DNA of 64,000 bases from Nymphalis io (lineage: Eukaryota > Arthropoda > Insecta > Lepidoptera > Nymphalidae). Shown here piece by piece: positions 49,081 through 62,230 of the stretch. Made by a program: the position numbers and the translations under genes. Position 1 is the stretch's first letter; each line of letters opens with the position of its first letter. The notes under the pieces are model-generated. The model saw only the letters and a program-made list of their open reading frames with translations, was not told the DNA's origin and did not search any database. Location of the stretch: positions 10,267,501 through 10,331,500 of the forward strand of contig NC_065894.1 in the NCBI RefSeq assembly GCF_905147045.1, in the 5' to 3' direction.

Positions 49081-50108
49081 TTTTTTTTGTTGTGCAATAA
49101 TATATACATATAAATAAAATAGAAAAAACGAAAGTCGGTTCGTACCCGATTCTTGTATTTTTTTCAATATTGAATACAAATCCTTTGCTGCGAATATTAT
49201 AAACGCGAAAGTTTTTAAGTATGGATAGAATTTAGTTAATCTTTCACGGAAAAACAACAAAGCGGATTTGGATGAAATTAATATTTATAGCTTATACCCT
49301 GCATTAATACACAGGCTACATAACAACTGTTCTCCTTCGTGGAAGCTAGTGATATCATAATCTAAATAAAAAAAAACAATTAAAATGCAGGTTTACATAA
49401 TTTTGAGGTACTAAGAGAAGAATTAATCGAAGTATAATTAAAAAATGTATTTAAATTGACGTATATTTTTTTTTATAAAAAGCAATTACTATCACACAAG
49501 AAAAAAATTTTTGTAACTATAAATAATTCTCTACATCTCCATTATGTTATGTCGTAAACATATTTAAATTTAGGTATTATTCTCTCCACTATTTATTCCT
49601 AAGAAACAAAAGTGCACTATAACGATATGGTCTATAAAAATGAACATTAATATAAACGAGCAATCGTAATAATGCAAGGCGGCAGGCTGAGATCTGTTTG
49701 TGGTGTATTATTTTACAGATTGTTTACACGTGACGGTAGACAGGACGGCGGGCGCCGGGATGCTGGGGAGCATTATGGTACGTAGTTGGTAAGGACTAAT
49801 CAGAACTTTTCATTGTCTACGCTGTACCCAATATATTCATGAAAAGTACACTTAATGAACAAATGAATAAAAAATACACGGAGCAATATAAAAAGTTAAG
49901 TAATTAATATTTTTTTAAATAAATTTAAAAATATTTAAAAAAATATATAATTTGTAAGTAAATGTACATACAACAGACGACTTCATCATAGCGGGTTGAT
50001 TTAGTAACAGTTTTTGAGGTTCTCAAGCTCAAAAACATATAAAGAAAGGAAACAATTTAGGAGGTTAACATTTATTATTCCATTTTCCAACAGCATTTAA
50101 AGCTTTTA

Positions 50109-50317
50109 CATACAATATCGCATCCGATAGTTCGAGGGACCGGCGTCGGTGCGTCTGCAAGAGCCATCGATCGCAGCACGCACCCGAATCGCACAACTCT
50201 CGACACGCCGGCGCCTGTTCGGAAACACTTGTTTGCTAACTTTGTACCGAGTTCGTGCATTATATTTGTTTGAGGAAACGTCGACAGGAAGTCGAATCGT
50301 GTGACGGAAGTCTTCAT
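50109..50317 (-). CDS. Candidate small exon/ORF in a GC-rich patch (uncertain)
   Basis: An 80-codon frame (50317-50075) begins with AAAAAATGAAG after an AT-rich, TATATA-containing leader. It is GC-richer than the surrounding DNA. It could splice at a GTATGT-like donor near 50108. The product (MKTSVTRFDFLSTFPQTNIM start) resembles nothing I recognise. The plus strand is also open here, so it may be non-coding, for example a conserved regulatory patch. Confidence 0.2.
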
Positions 50318-50864
50318 TTTTTATATATTGTAAATTTAATTTAAAAAATACGTAATTTATATAATTCTAATGTTTATTTATTTTTATTATTAAAACAGTT
50401 ATATTTTTTTTGGTTACAAATAGAAATAAAATTTATTGGACAAATATTCGATAAATAAAAACATTATTATAATAATTATAATACACAGCACGAACTGCAG
50501 TTACAATATTTGAGGTATTCTAAATCTTTCGAAAAAAATTATTAAAAAAAAACTTCAACAAATACGTCTTTCTAAAACTATATATAATATTAATGAAATG
50601 AAATCCAAGTTAAATGCGAACCAACCAAAACGATTTTATAACTTGACTTATGTTCTAACACGATAAAAAAATAAATCAAATTAAAAAAAACAGGAGGAAT
50701 TTGATGCAATATCAACAAATGACTATTAAGTGATGTTTTCTATTATCCACCTATTTATTCTGGTTACCATTATCATATAATAAGACGTTACTTATTTATG
50801 TTTGATTGAAATTTGTAAAAGGAACAGCATTTAAATGTACCACTGCTGAACTGCTCTAGGTGAA

Positions 50865-51235
50865 GACTTTTTTATTTTTTCTTTCGCTGGAATAACTCAT
50901 TTACGCGTTTCCCCCACATTAGGTGGGAGGGTAAATGAAACTCACCGGCGCTGAACCTGGCACCTGGCTCCAGCGACATTTACGGTGGGAGAAGAAACTG
51001 TTTATAGCGCTGTTGCCTCCTCCCTGTCTTTTTCAGCGATGCGGGTCAGCGGAAGCACTGTTCTCACGCTCCCACTCTGCGCCCTCCTTCTACGATATCA
51101 CGTTTTCGCAGAAAGATCTCCTTCCAGCACCTTTCGCTACAGATCATGGCGTTTATCACGCTCGGTAGCGAGAAGTCTTCACCTACAATGGCCGTCAGGG
51201 AATGGCGTTGAGGTCGAGATGAAAACTTGGATTTT
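50865..51235 (-). mobile_element. 5'-truncated R1-type LINE fragment
   Basis: Same family as 24439-25668: ACTCACCGGCGCTGAA, GCGGGTCAGCGGAAGCACTG, CAGCACCTTTCGCTAC and GCGTTTATCACGCTC match in order. The reading frame is interrupted. Confidence 0.75.
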
Positions 51236-51292
51236 TTATTTGACATATTAAGGTTTCCTCTCGATGTTTCCCTTCCCCACCACACGCATTTT

Positions 51293-51565
51293 TTTATAAC
51301 ATAGGTAGACGGTCGGACAAATGGGCCACTTAGTGGTAAGTGGTCACCATCGTCCATAGACATTAGCGCTATTAGAATTATTACCGGTGACTTACGTATA
51401 CGCTACTTTTATTTAGGCTGTATCCATGTTTTGTATTGTTTTTTTCGCTTTGTGGTGTACAATAAAGTATAAAGTAAAGTAAAGTATTGCTATTTAGCGG
51501 TAGAATTTCTGATGAGTGGGTGGTACCTACCCAGATGGGTTGCATAAAGCCTTATCACCAGTAGA
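51293..51565 (-). repeat. SINE A copy split by an RTE LINE tail
   Basis: The left part (51293-51385: GGTAGACGGTCGGACAAATG, CATAGACATTAGCGC) and right part (51483-51565: TTTAGCGGTAGAATTTCTGA, CCTACCCAGATGGG) are SINE A. The middle, about 51395-51490, is an RTE tail (GGCTGTATCCATGTTTTG, GTGTACAATAAAGTATAAAG). Confidence 0.75.
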
Positions 51566-51834
51566 TATATTATAAACACATATCAAGCACATCACATCCG
51601 CAATTCATCTTACTTCTATCAAATTGGTAGGATTCCTGTTATAAAAAATCCAATAATATAAATATTTTGATCGGTATATAGGGATGTCAAATGCGTAATG
51701 CTTAACATAATTTTCATATTATAAATTTATTTAACAGTTGATACTTCTGTATCGGTACGAGTATTTTAAATACAATGAAAGCGTGTGCTCTATAATTATA
51801 ATCTTAATTTATAATTCCAGCGAAGCAGGCTTAC

Positions 51835-52100
51835 AGTCACAGCCTGTTAATGTCCCACGACTGGGCTAAGGCCTTCTTTCCCTTTTTTTGAGAAGGTTTT
51901 CGGAGCTTGTTCTACCACGCTGCTCCAATGCGGGTTGGTAGAGTACACACATGGGATAATTTCAATGAAATTAGACACAAGCAAGTTTCCTCACGATGTC
52001 TTCCTTCACCGTCAAACACGAGATGAATTATAAACACAAATGAAGCACATGATAATTCAGTGGTGCTTGCCCGGGTTTAAGCCCACGATCATCGGTTAAG
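51835..52100 (-). repeat. SINE B copy, truncated at its tRNA-like end
   Basis: CACAGCCTGTTAATGTCCCA to CCACGATCATCGGTTAAG. The A-box portion right of 52100 is missing. Confidence 0.82.
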
Positions 52101-53133
52101 AATATATATAATATCTACAGCTTAAGACATTATAAATATGTCTCTTATTAGATCTCTATTGTTATTATTAATGTTTAAATTTTAATTCTCCTATAGTGAT
52201 ACGATCTTGGTCCGACTGTACACATTTTCGTACGCCTCCACGTGTTGAGTATTGCAGTTTTGTATAGTTGAATAAGCGTCTTTGGTAGAAAGTACAATCG
52301 GGACTAGAGTAACTTTTTTATTTGCCCTCGCTAAAAAAAATATAGCATTTTCAATGTAATAGATTCTTGTTACGAGTTATAATATGTTTATTTCGTTTCG
52401 CAAAATATTAATAAACAATTATGAATTATACAACATTTTATATTTTTTTAAATGTTGTTAACATATTTGGTTGACTATCAATTAAGATAAGGTTGGTTAA
52501 AATCATTCATGTATTCCAAAGCATATTTTAATTTCAAGGCATTTTCTAATAAATCCTTACAATATATATTATATATTTTATATATATTTTATATATACAT
52601 AAAATCAAATAAAAGAAATCGTAATAATTATGAAAAAGTTGATTTATTATTATTATAATTATAATAATTATTATAATACAGTTTACAATAATTACAAGCG
52701 ATCACCAAACGGGGTGAAAGAAAACGGCATATTTAATTATTTAGGCCGTCTACACACGATACGCGCCCGCGACGTGCGGCTGCCGGTCGCAGAAACGGCT
52801 CGTCACACACGTGGTTGCGAGGGAATTTGGCAGGTTGCGATATTGAGGTACGGTTTCGTAACGCAACAGAACTCGACACCCAGCGTGTGACGCGCCGCAC
52901 TGGAATGCAAAATGTCTTAGCGGCACCGCAGTCGTGACGCGAATCGACCGCAGACAGTCTTGTTATTCGATTTTAGGATATAGTCTTTCGAACGCGAGGA
53001 ACAAAATATTACACAAGTCGAGAATATTATTTATAATCGATTCGGATTAAATCGGATTCGAGCGGCGAAAGCGTTACCGCATGGGCGGCGGGAGAGAGGC
53101 GGGGCGACGCGGCGGAGGCTATGTACAGGGCCG

Positions 53134-54216
53134 CTACGGGCAATCGCACTCCTCGACCACCATCTCGGGCAGGTCGCGTTTGATGATGTTCGAGTCGGCA
53201 CCGAAGTAGATGAGCGAGAGCGCGGAGAAGCGCACGGGCGCGCAGCACGCGGCGCGCTCCAGTCGTGCCGCCTCCACCACCTGCGTAATTTGTTCAATTA
53301 AGTCAAAGTTAACTTTCAAATTTCAACATAAGTAATAATTATACCAATACATTTAAATTGCCTTAACGATTCACTGTAATCACACTAAAATTGTGATATA
53401 AATCTTAGAATCTTACCTGCGAGTGATAGTTGAGGTATGGCTCACACGCGCCACGGCAATAATTAGCGTAGTAGCCCTCAGGAGCGACGATCCAGTCGTC
53501 CCAGCCGAGCGCGCGGAAGCTCACGTAGTATGTCTGTCGGCAACAGCGGCCGTGGGCGGCGGCATCGCAGTCGAGCGCACGGCGACGTCGAGGCGCACGA
53601 GCCGCGACCCGCAGTCGCAGGAGCGGTCGCGCCGCCGCCGCGCCGCCCAGCCGCAGTCGTACGTGGCCCGCGCACCCGCTGCAGTCGACCAGCAACCGCA
53701 GCGGCTCCAGCGCGCCCGCCGCCGCCCACCGCCGCGCGGCGCCCGTTACGTCTACCCGCTGCCATCCTCGACCGCTTCTACCACCTTAACGACGTTGTTT
53801 TATAAAATAACATTCTATATCAAAAATATGTTAAATTTATTTGTACACATGTAACATACTAGAATGAGTTGAATGATTGGTTGATAATTAAACACCATCT
53901 CTACACACTATATTATACTTTTATACTAGTTGTCCTTGATACCTAATTTATGGCCTAGCAAAGGAGTATGTAAATAATAAATGAAAATATAATAAAGTTA
54001 ATAACACACCCCCGGCTACTGTAGTGCCGGCGAGTTCGCCTACGCTCGAGTTCCCGTGAACGGTGAACGCCCAGAGCGTGTAGCGTAGACGGCGTGCTTT
54101 CGGTGTCGCTTCAGCGCGCACCAATAACTCGGCTGCCGCTACTGACAGCCCCTGTTCCGACTCTGCTTCCTGGCCTAGTCGGAACTCGATAAGACGCTGA
54201 CCATTTAGCGTCTCAC
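53134..54216 (-). CDS. Activin/inhibin-beta-type TGF-beta ligand, C-terminal part (upstream exons not found)
   Basis: Three joined exons on the minus strand: 54216-54010, 53784-53417 and 53280-53134. They give about 240 residues. The prodomain part includes GETLNGQRLIEFRLG and WQRVDVTGAARRW, a typical TGF-beta propeptide sequence. A furin site, RRRR, precedes ALDCD. The mature domain has nine cysteines in activin spacing (RCCRQTYYVSF, GWDDWIVAP, YYANYCRGAC, AACCAP, VVEECDCP end). The secreted dimer would signal through activin-type receptors and Smad. It could be Activin-beta or dawdle; I cannot separate them. The first listed exon might instead begin at 54288. Signal-peptide exons are not located. 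Exons are strikingly GC-rich. Confidence 0.85.
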
Positions 54217-54949
54217 CTAATAACAGAGAACTTTCTAATTCAAATGACGATACTACAAGCTTTCTGAAAGTGGCCCTATGGTCCCTACCTAAGGCGAAAT
54301 GACTCGAACAGCAGCTGTGAGGCGTGGAGAGGGATGGAAGGGTAAGGCCGGGTGCGCATGTTTGTCGCCTATGGCTGTAGGCTACACTAGCCCGGTCGCC
54401 GTGTCTACTCGTTCAAATAAGCACGAATACACACGCCGATTCAGGTGCGTGTTACCGCGCGCACACCGACATCAAGTAGAAAAACATAATGATTGGACGT
54501 AAATAACACATCAATAACAGCATCACAGCAGCTGTTATACTCGTTAAAATATATGAAAATTTTTGACTACGGAATATCCAACGGTGCAAATAGAACTCCA
54601 TGCAGGCCATCAGCACTGCGCATTGTGACGCCTGAAAAGAAAAAAAAAAATAATTGCCTAAAAAAAACTTGTTTTATTCTAAATATTTACAAAAATGAAT
54701 ATACCATTTAATTTATAAGGTGTACATAAAATAAAATAAAAACATTAATAATAAAATTTTGTCGGTTTTACCTGTAAATATTGTTTAAATATTAAAAATC
54801 TTGTCTAGTTTTTATGTAAATATCATAAGTACTAGTACTAAAAATTAGTTTTTTTTGTGGCAAATATCGTATTTGCAGAATAGACTTCTATGAAGCATAA
54901 TCAAAAAAAAAATTGAGATAAATGGTTAGAACGGTGTCAGCGATACACA

Positions 54950-54973
54950 CGATTATTATTATTATTATTATTC
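54950..54973. repeat. (ATT)n microsatellite
   Basis: Seven to eight ATT units in a run. Confidence 0.9.
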
Positions 54974-56349
54974 CGGTTTACATACCAGAAACACAATTTG
55001 TTCTTTTTTAGTTGTAAGTATTAAAAATAAATTGACTTGATACAAACAAGTTCATATCCATCGCACTGTAGCGGCCGAGTTATAAAGAAATACTGAATTA
55101 ATAATCATACGTTGCTCTTGCCTTTCATATTTAACGATAAATCGCATGGTAAAGACTAAGGCGGTCAATTGGCCAGTTTAAAATTAGCTATAGTACATGG
55201 GGGTTGAATAATTCACGGCAGCGGATCGAACGTGTCGCTAGTGCAATGTTATGCAACAAACTATATCGATTCTTATGCCCTCTTTAATTTAGTTTACACG
55301 AAAACTAAGCATGTTCGCATAGGTCTTCAGCAACGTAGTTAAGTACCAATTTACGCCTGATCAATCTTTCAATTGCAGACGCAGTATTATTACTACCAAG
55401 GTAAATTGCCAGGGTTGAGCGAAATTTATTCATACGTTATTGAAGTTAGGTCTACTAAAGCAAAAAGTAATGAATGTATTTAATATTAATATTTTTGACT
55501 CATTATAGTAAAAAAACTTAATTAACTTTCGAATTTCGTTTCGTTACGCCATTTCGTCTTGATAAGAACATACGGAGGAGTGCCCAGTAGTCGAATTACA
55601 AATAGAAAAACATAAATTATTTAAAAATATTTGCGTGAGACACGTTTCATTAAAGTTCGACTTAAAAATTTTATGCTTACCCAAAGGAGTTTCATATCAA
55701 AGATTGCGATTTGTTTTTAAAAGAACTTGATTTTTTTTCCACACCGCCTAATAAAATAGTAAATCGCTTGTGGCAAGTGTGTCACGATTACAATAGGTAT
55801 TTCGCGAACCTTCTTAACAAAAGTCACCGTTGTGCCCGATATAAATTGTTCCATATATGGTCTACTAAAATTTAAAGAAAACTTTTAAGATTTTGGTACT
55901 TTGTGGTATTATACTTTTATAATGAAGTGAAAACGCTCAGTAATATAAAAGAACAAACATAGGATGCTTCCATAGATCTATAGATATCACCATGTTATTA
56001 ACAATCTAGAATAAACATCATTTAGTTTAAATTATTTTATAAAACACAAAAATAGATTTAAAAATTTTACGTGAGCGAATGAGCAAAAGAAATTTCACAT
56101 ATGTATCTGTCTAATGTCTCCTCTCCTCTTGATTTGTTTACAGTTTATTAAACCATGTTACTAGATTGCGGTTTCATTTGATACTTTTAACAAAATGATT
56201 TAGACCCGAGACTAGTTAGCCTCAGTAAAATTCCTAAATGTTGGTCTTCAGAACGGAGAACAGTAACGGTAAATAAGCGAATCATTCAAATCATTTTAGC
56301 AAAACGGTTAATTACTGTTTTTAGAGTATATAGAACTATTTTTTTGATA

Positions 56350-56610
56350 TAGAATAGGTAGACAATGAGCATATCGGCCACCTGATAGTAAGTGGTCACA
56401 AACGCCCATAGACATTGGCATTGTAAAAAAATGTTATCGCTTCCATCGCCAATGCGCCACCAACTTTGGGAACTAACATGTTATGACCCTTGTGCCTTCA
56501 AACCGGAACACAACAAAACCAAGTACTGCTGTTTTGCGGTAGAATATCTGATGAGTGGGTGGTATTTACCCAGAGGAGCTTGCACAAAGCCCTACCAATA
56601 GTAAAACTAC
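56350..56610 (-). repeat. SINE A copy
   Basis: ATAGAATAGGTAGACAATGA, CCATAGACATTGGCATTGTA, CAATGCGCCACCAACTTTGG and GAGCTTGCACAAAGCCCTAC. A short deletion removes the mid-part near 56495. Confidence 0.85.
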
Positions 56611-59600
56611 TTATATTCATTCATGTATTAGCTCTATTAACCAACGAAATTAAGTTCAGGGAAGTTAACTTTACCTTGTGTTTCCATTCTTAAGAAACTC
56701 AAGGCAAGAATTTATTAATAATATGCGAAAATTCGTGAAAGTAGCTCACAACTGTTAAGTAAGCTAACCTACCTAACGAGGTTGACAGATGACCCCAATA
56801 GATTTTGTAGTTAGCAGAATTAACTGTACTTCATGACGCCTACTGCATACTATTTTATCTTTATGTAAATATTTGCCTAAACCATATATACCAAACAAAA
56901 ATAAAATAAAATAAAGTTCCCTTAAAAGAGTTCTGTCTGCATATAAAATATTTTTCTTATTTTTTTTTTGTAAATGTTGTCTTAATCTGTGCAAGATTTA
57001 TGCAGAAATAACTTTACGGATTTAATGACATTCTGCGCGGTGATAGGTACTATTTTCTTACTCGAATTTATTGTAGGCGCTGTTCTTCTATTTTCTTTAC
57101 GGAAAAGGCGCAAGGCGCTGTTTTTATCTATAGGTTAATAATTATAGTTATTTTTAAATATTAATTTAGTATAATAACACTAAACAACAAAAAGGTGGTT
57201 AAAATGATAATTAATTAATTGAAACAAAAGAAGTAATCTTTTATTTCATTTTTAACATTTTTTTTTGTTTTTATATAAAGGATAAATTTAGATTTTTTTT
57301 AACGTTACCGTTTATTAATATAATAGCTTTACTTAAAAATTAAATAGCTAAAAAAACTAATGCTATCATTTAATAATACTTATCATTATTATACATAGCT
57401 ATGGTACTAGGTCATTGAACCTGAAGGCGCTGATCGGTATCGCGATTATTTTTCTTCGAAGTTTTACATTTCGCGTTAATTGTTAACAGTAATACCTCCA
57501 GTTGCGTGACTTATACTCCCTTCTTCCATTACGAATGTCTTGATTTTACTTTTCCGCCGTCACAGGTAGTTATATTTTACGTTTGAACAACAATAAATTG
57601 TATGGTTAGCAAGAACGCAGGTAGATTTAATAATTATTTTTTTAAAACGTCAACACGCAATTTAGTATTGACACTAGGCTTTAAGATTCTAAATGACATC
57701 GTGTCGGCTTAAAAAACATACACGCCAGAAAAGGGGAAAAAAAACAAAACAAACTATACTCTACACAGAGACTCTTGCACTTGTGAATACATCACATTAA
57801 TCTCAATTGAGATAAATTTGAATATAACACAGAATTATGAATTTTTAATTTTTAAGGCTTGCAACTGTATTGAGTATTAACAATTAGGTACCTATGTATT
57901 ATGTATGAAAATCAACCTTAATTATAATCTATTTAATAGATATAATTAAAAAAACATTTAATTTAAAAATGAAATGTGTTCAGTACTACTTATAACGTTA
58001 CAAAATAAATCCAGTGTTTGCTTTTATCAAATAATAGTTATTGTTATCGAAGGAAGTATCATGTACAAAACACATTTGAAATGTTATATAATTAATGGTT
58101 GAATTTAGGGACCGTTACTAAGAATGTTATTATTATATTTATTTAAAGAATCATTTCAGTTATCACCTTATGATTGAATTTCAGCGAATCGTTTCTCCAT
58201 TTAACGTATCAAAATGAAATGTTTTTCAAAAAGATAAATCGCATTCAGAATAGATTTGTCCTTTATTTGTCAACACACCATACATACAGATAATATAGGA
58301 ATAAAAACTGTATAATAAAAAAAAAAAAACAAAAGTTATACTTTCTTAAATTTATGTATAAAATTAAACTGTTATTTTCAGTTTTAAGAACAAGAACTTT
58401 TGTGTTTCAATTAGTAATAAGATGAGTAGTGCGCGCACTTTTAGGATTTCTTAAAGCTACCCTACCCAATGCGAAAATGGAACCCGTATAGGATGACTAT
58501 TATGAATGTCCATCTGTCACGTCACGTCCATTTTTTCAGCGTATATCAAATATTTATTGCCTGCTTAATTTAAATCAAATGAAATTAAATCTGTAGAGAA
58601 TTGTTGTCCGTGCCTTTGGTGTACCATTTTCTATTCCATGCAGCATCACAAAAAAGTTTTAAGCACTCGCATCTAAATACAGTGTCAAACTTTGACTTCT
58701 TATAGAAATCGCTATAAATAAACAGGAACGCGTAAAGTGACTGTCATTCATTCATTAAGACAAGCATAGAGGTAACAATATAAACAGATAAAATAGAAAA
58801 CCAATACTAAAATATTTTTAATCTATGAATATCGTTGGAAAAATATTTTTATTTCATTCGCGCTTAAGGCGCTTTATTTTTAACAAGATAGTGCATGTAA
58901 ATATGCTCTTTCCAGGTAAATTTGGCTAAAATATCTAAAATAACATGATTTAACACGGTGTCGGCGATGTTATCGTTCAATTAGAATTCTAGGTTAGGTC
59001 TATGTTATTCGATTGAAAACAATTTTAATATTAAAAGCCTGAGTGTAGGTTGAATGTTTTTATGTCCTAGACCAAGGCCACAGGCAAGGTTAAAATAATT
59101 CTAGAAAAAATACTCGTATAATTTACTTTTAATAACATTTCTCTTATATTATTGTTACGAATAAAATATACTAAAGAGATAAATTGGCATTGGTGAGTGT
59201 TTATGTTCTGAATAGTCAAATTATTGTAATGTATTCTAAAGCCTAAAGACTAGACTATTCTTGGTTTCAATATAAATGGAAAGAATAACATACATTTACG
59301 ACTGGCAGAAATTTGACAATGTTTTAAATTTATGTATTACGCATGTTTTGAAAACAAAAACCGAGTTTACAATGGAAATAAATACATTACAAACGTTAGT
59401 TACATAATACCTTTTTATAATAGTTGTAGAATTACAATATTTTATACATTTGTCTTAATTGAATATAAGTTTAGTATTAAAAATAATATGCTGATAATTG
59501 CGGTCGCTAAATAGTACATGTAGGTTTATTAAAAGATTATTGATTCAACGCGGGAAAGAACATATGTTCAGCTCTGTATAGAAAATTTAGGTATATACTT

Positions 59601-59857
59601 TAACAATATACCTAAAATTAGCACCTATTGTGATATTCTATATCGTAGGGCTTTTATTCTTAATCATTATCAATTATAAGGTTATTAATTAATTAAATAA
59701 CGAAGCATAAGAAAATATATAATCATACCTCACAAATAAGACTATGTAAGCCTCTTTTTGAATATATAACGTATATTGAGACAAAAAGCCTTAAGTGTAA
59801 GTTATATTCTTAGAAAGAGGCTAAAAATTATTATTTCCTTAAATTTTGTTATTGTAA

Positions 59858-60165
59858 CTAGCTGTCTCGCGCGATTTTACCCATTTTAAACGTTACTCTT
59901 CCGCCGCGGTTGATCGACGACGACGAGTGATGTTATATTATATAATATATAGTTTAGTTTTCGAACAAGGCTTCATTTTATGGGGGTAGTCTTCGTGCCT
60001 ATGTCCTTGAGGTACCAGCTTGCTTCGTACCAAATTTCATAAAAACCAGTACAGTGGTTTAGCCGTGAAAGCGTACACACACTGTTACAGACATACACAG
60101 TCTCTTACGACACTGTGTGTGTTTGACTGTCTGAGTTACTTTCGCCTTTATAATATTAGTATAGA
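59858..60165 (-). mobile_element. Non-autonomous Helitron, complete ends
   Basis: On the minus strand it starts TCTATACTAATATTATAAAG and ends GACAGCTAG. It is flanked by A on the 5' side and T on the 3' side, the Helitron TC...CTRR insertion signature. A TCGCGCGA palindrome lies just upstream of the 3' end. Length is 308 bp and no coding capacity remains. Confidence 0.7.
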
Positions 60166-60954
60166 TATATATGAAAAGATATTTACGAATCGGACAGGAC
60201 GATCGTGAGATTATAGCATTCAAACAATTTCACAAACTCTTAGCTATTAAAGTATTAGGTAGTAAATATCTTCATAACATTTATCCTCTAAATTTGGCAC
60301 ATATGTTTATTTATGTAAGTATGCGCTAAGATAGGATTTCTTTTACTTGCAATTTTAAAAATCATATTCTAGTTATGGACTTCATAAAGATCTTAAAATT
60401 GGTTCATAAATGATACTTAGTATGATTAGATTTTTTTTTATATAAAAACGATAATCTCTAGTAATAAGAATGTGTACAATTAAGTTACACCCATAATTGA
60501 ACTTTGATTTTTTAATAATCTTTTATATCATTTAATTTTAAATAAACTTAAAAACATACGTCAAGTATCATATTACAATTTAATTTTGAATTTAAATGGA
60601 AACTACAAAATCAAATCGACGTGATTATCAAATTTAAATAAACTAATAAGAGTTAACGTTATAATATTTCCTAGTGCGATTGTTCGAGCGGTAAGGCCGA
60701 ATGTAGAAATATTGTATAATTTAGCCACTATATAATAATTTGTAATAAATAATTAATTTAGACATGTTATATACTTTATGTATAAAATATATTTAATAAA
60801 AAGATAATGAAATCTTAAATAAAGTCCACTTTCTTAAATACCCAACACGAAACACTGTCCGTGCCTTATATTTAAATACCTACGATAACCTACATATATA
60901 TAAAAATAAAATATCAAAACTCACTATTACTGATTGTTATTGGTGTAACCTACT

Positions 60955-61225
60955 TGGGGGTAGAGTTTGTGCAAGCCCGTCTGGGTAGGTACCGTAGTAG
61001 GTAGGTATATTCTACCGCCAAATAGCAATACTCAGTATTGTTTTGTTCGGTAGGAAGGGTGAGTGAAGCGGAGAAACTACAGTTTGGTTGGTGTTGGCGC
61101 AATGTCGATGTGAGGAATGGTAATATTTCTTACGAAACCAATGTCTATAGGCGGTGGTGACCTTACCTTCAGGTGGTCCATTTACCCTACTCCGCTACCC
61201 GTCCGCCTACTTACATTATATGAAA
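60955..61225 (+). repeat. SINE A copy, diverged
   Basis: GTAGAGTTTGTGCAAGCCCG, TCTGGGTAGGTACC, GGTAGGAAGGGTGAGTGAAG and CCAATGTCTATAGGCGG. Confidence 0.8.
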
Positions 61226-62230
61226 AAGGTATTAATACATACTATAAGCCTACATATTATGCATAAAATAGTACATTTTAAACATTTGTGCTAAGAAAAG
61301 TTATAAGTAAATTAATATTTTTGTTCTTCCGAAACTTGTATTTAAGTAAATAAAATTTAAAGAGAAAGATTTTCACAACTTTTATATTAGTTTGAAGAGA
61401 GAGACGCAATTTATCACGTGACCTCATCACGGAACGAAATATTAAGTATATAAGCGTACTATTTCATTTTATTAATGGAATAGGCGAACCGACTTGGCTT
61501 CGGTCATAACTTTTTAATGTGTTTAAGATTTAAATTATATAAATGTTCCGTGTTTGTGTTAGCATTTCAAGTCGATTTAAATTTTATTTAAAAGTAAACT
61601 ATTAGTTTATTTGGAAAATAATAATTTTTTTAAGACTCAATTTATTTATTGCTTATAATAAAATGTTAAGAAGATAAATTACGGAGCAAAAAATGAACAA
61701 GTAATGACTTTGTCTTTACAAATTATCAGCATTTAAATATACATATGCAGAATAGCATTTCTTATTGAATACACGATTTGTTTCCTTTATGACATCAAAT
61801 TTCGTATTATAATATAAAATTACAGACGTACAATACGTCTTTAATCATTTCTTTTTATATATATATAATTTAATCAGTTCTTTGTAATTTCGCTAATGTT
61901 CTTTGAGTTTCCTTTGTGAATATTTTTTTTATTGTATGTCTGCTTATTACTCAGCGATTTAAAATTCTTGCATAAGAAATATGAATTCCTTTCACCCTAA
62001 TATAATTAACAATAATATTTAATAAATATTTGTTAAATTAAGTTATAGTTAATAAATTGATCAAATCAAAAGAAATTAAAGAAATACAAGTAAGTAAAAT
62101 GTCATAATTATTATCTTAAGGAATCTTAAGCATCGTATGAATATAGTTGATTTTATAATAAATTTAATGACATCAAAGAACCAGAGCGAGTGTTATTGTG
62201 TTAATTTGTTGTGAGACTTTCAAAAAGCTA

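Larger units (their letters stand above)
47048..53133. other. Intergenic region between TTLL and the TGF-beta ligand
   Basis: Contains an inverted SINE A pair (47910-48483), SINE B copies (48765-49080, 51835-52100), a LINE fragment (50865-51235) and a SINE A copy broken by an RTE tail (51293-51565). It also has two GC-richer patches (49680-49790, 50109-50317) and a GC-rich stretch at 52740-52960 that may be 3' UTR of the TGF-beta gene. The TTLL promoter presumably lies right of 47047. Confidence 0.45.
54289..62230 (-). other. Long intron(s)/upstream region of the TGF-beta ligand
   Basis: About 8 kb, mostly AT-rich. It contains an ATT microsatellite (54950-54973), SINE A copies (56350-56610, 60955-61225) and a Helitron (59858-60165). 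A strong acceptor-like site (polypyrimidine then CAG) ends at 54632 on the minus strand. The missing N-terminal exons may lie here or beyond the window; none was convincingly identified. Confidence 0.4.

Noticed and set aside
52630..52890. Plus-strand 86-codon ORF near a GC-rich stretch
   Set aside because: Begins in a Tyr/Asn repeat from low-complexity AT and ends in sequence more likely to be 3' UTR of the TGF-beta gene.
53423..53854. Plus-strand 143-codon frame and other frames over the TGF-beta exons
   Set aside because: High GC removes stop codons on both strands; the minus strand encodes a clear cystine-knot ligand.
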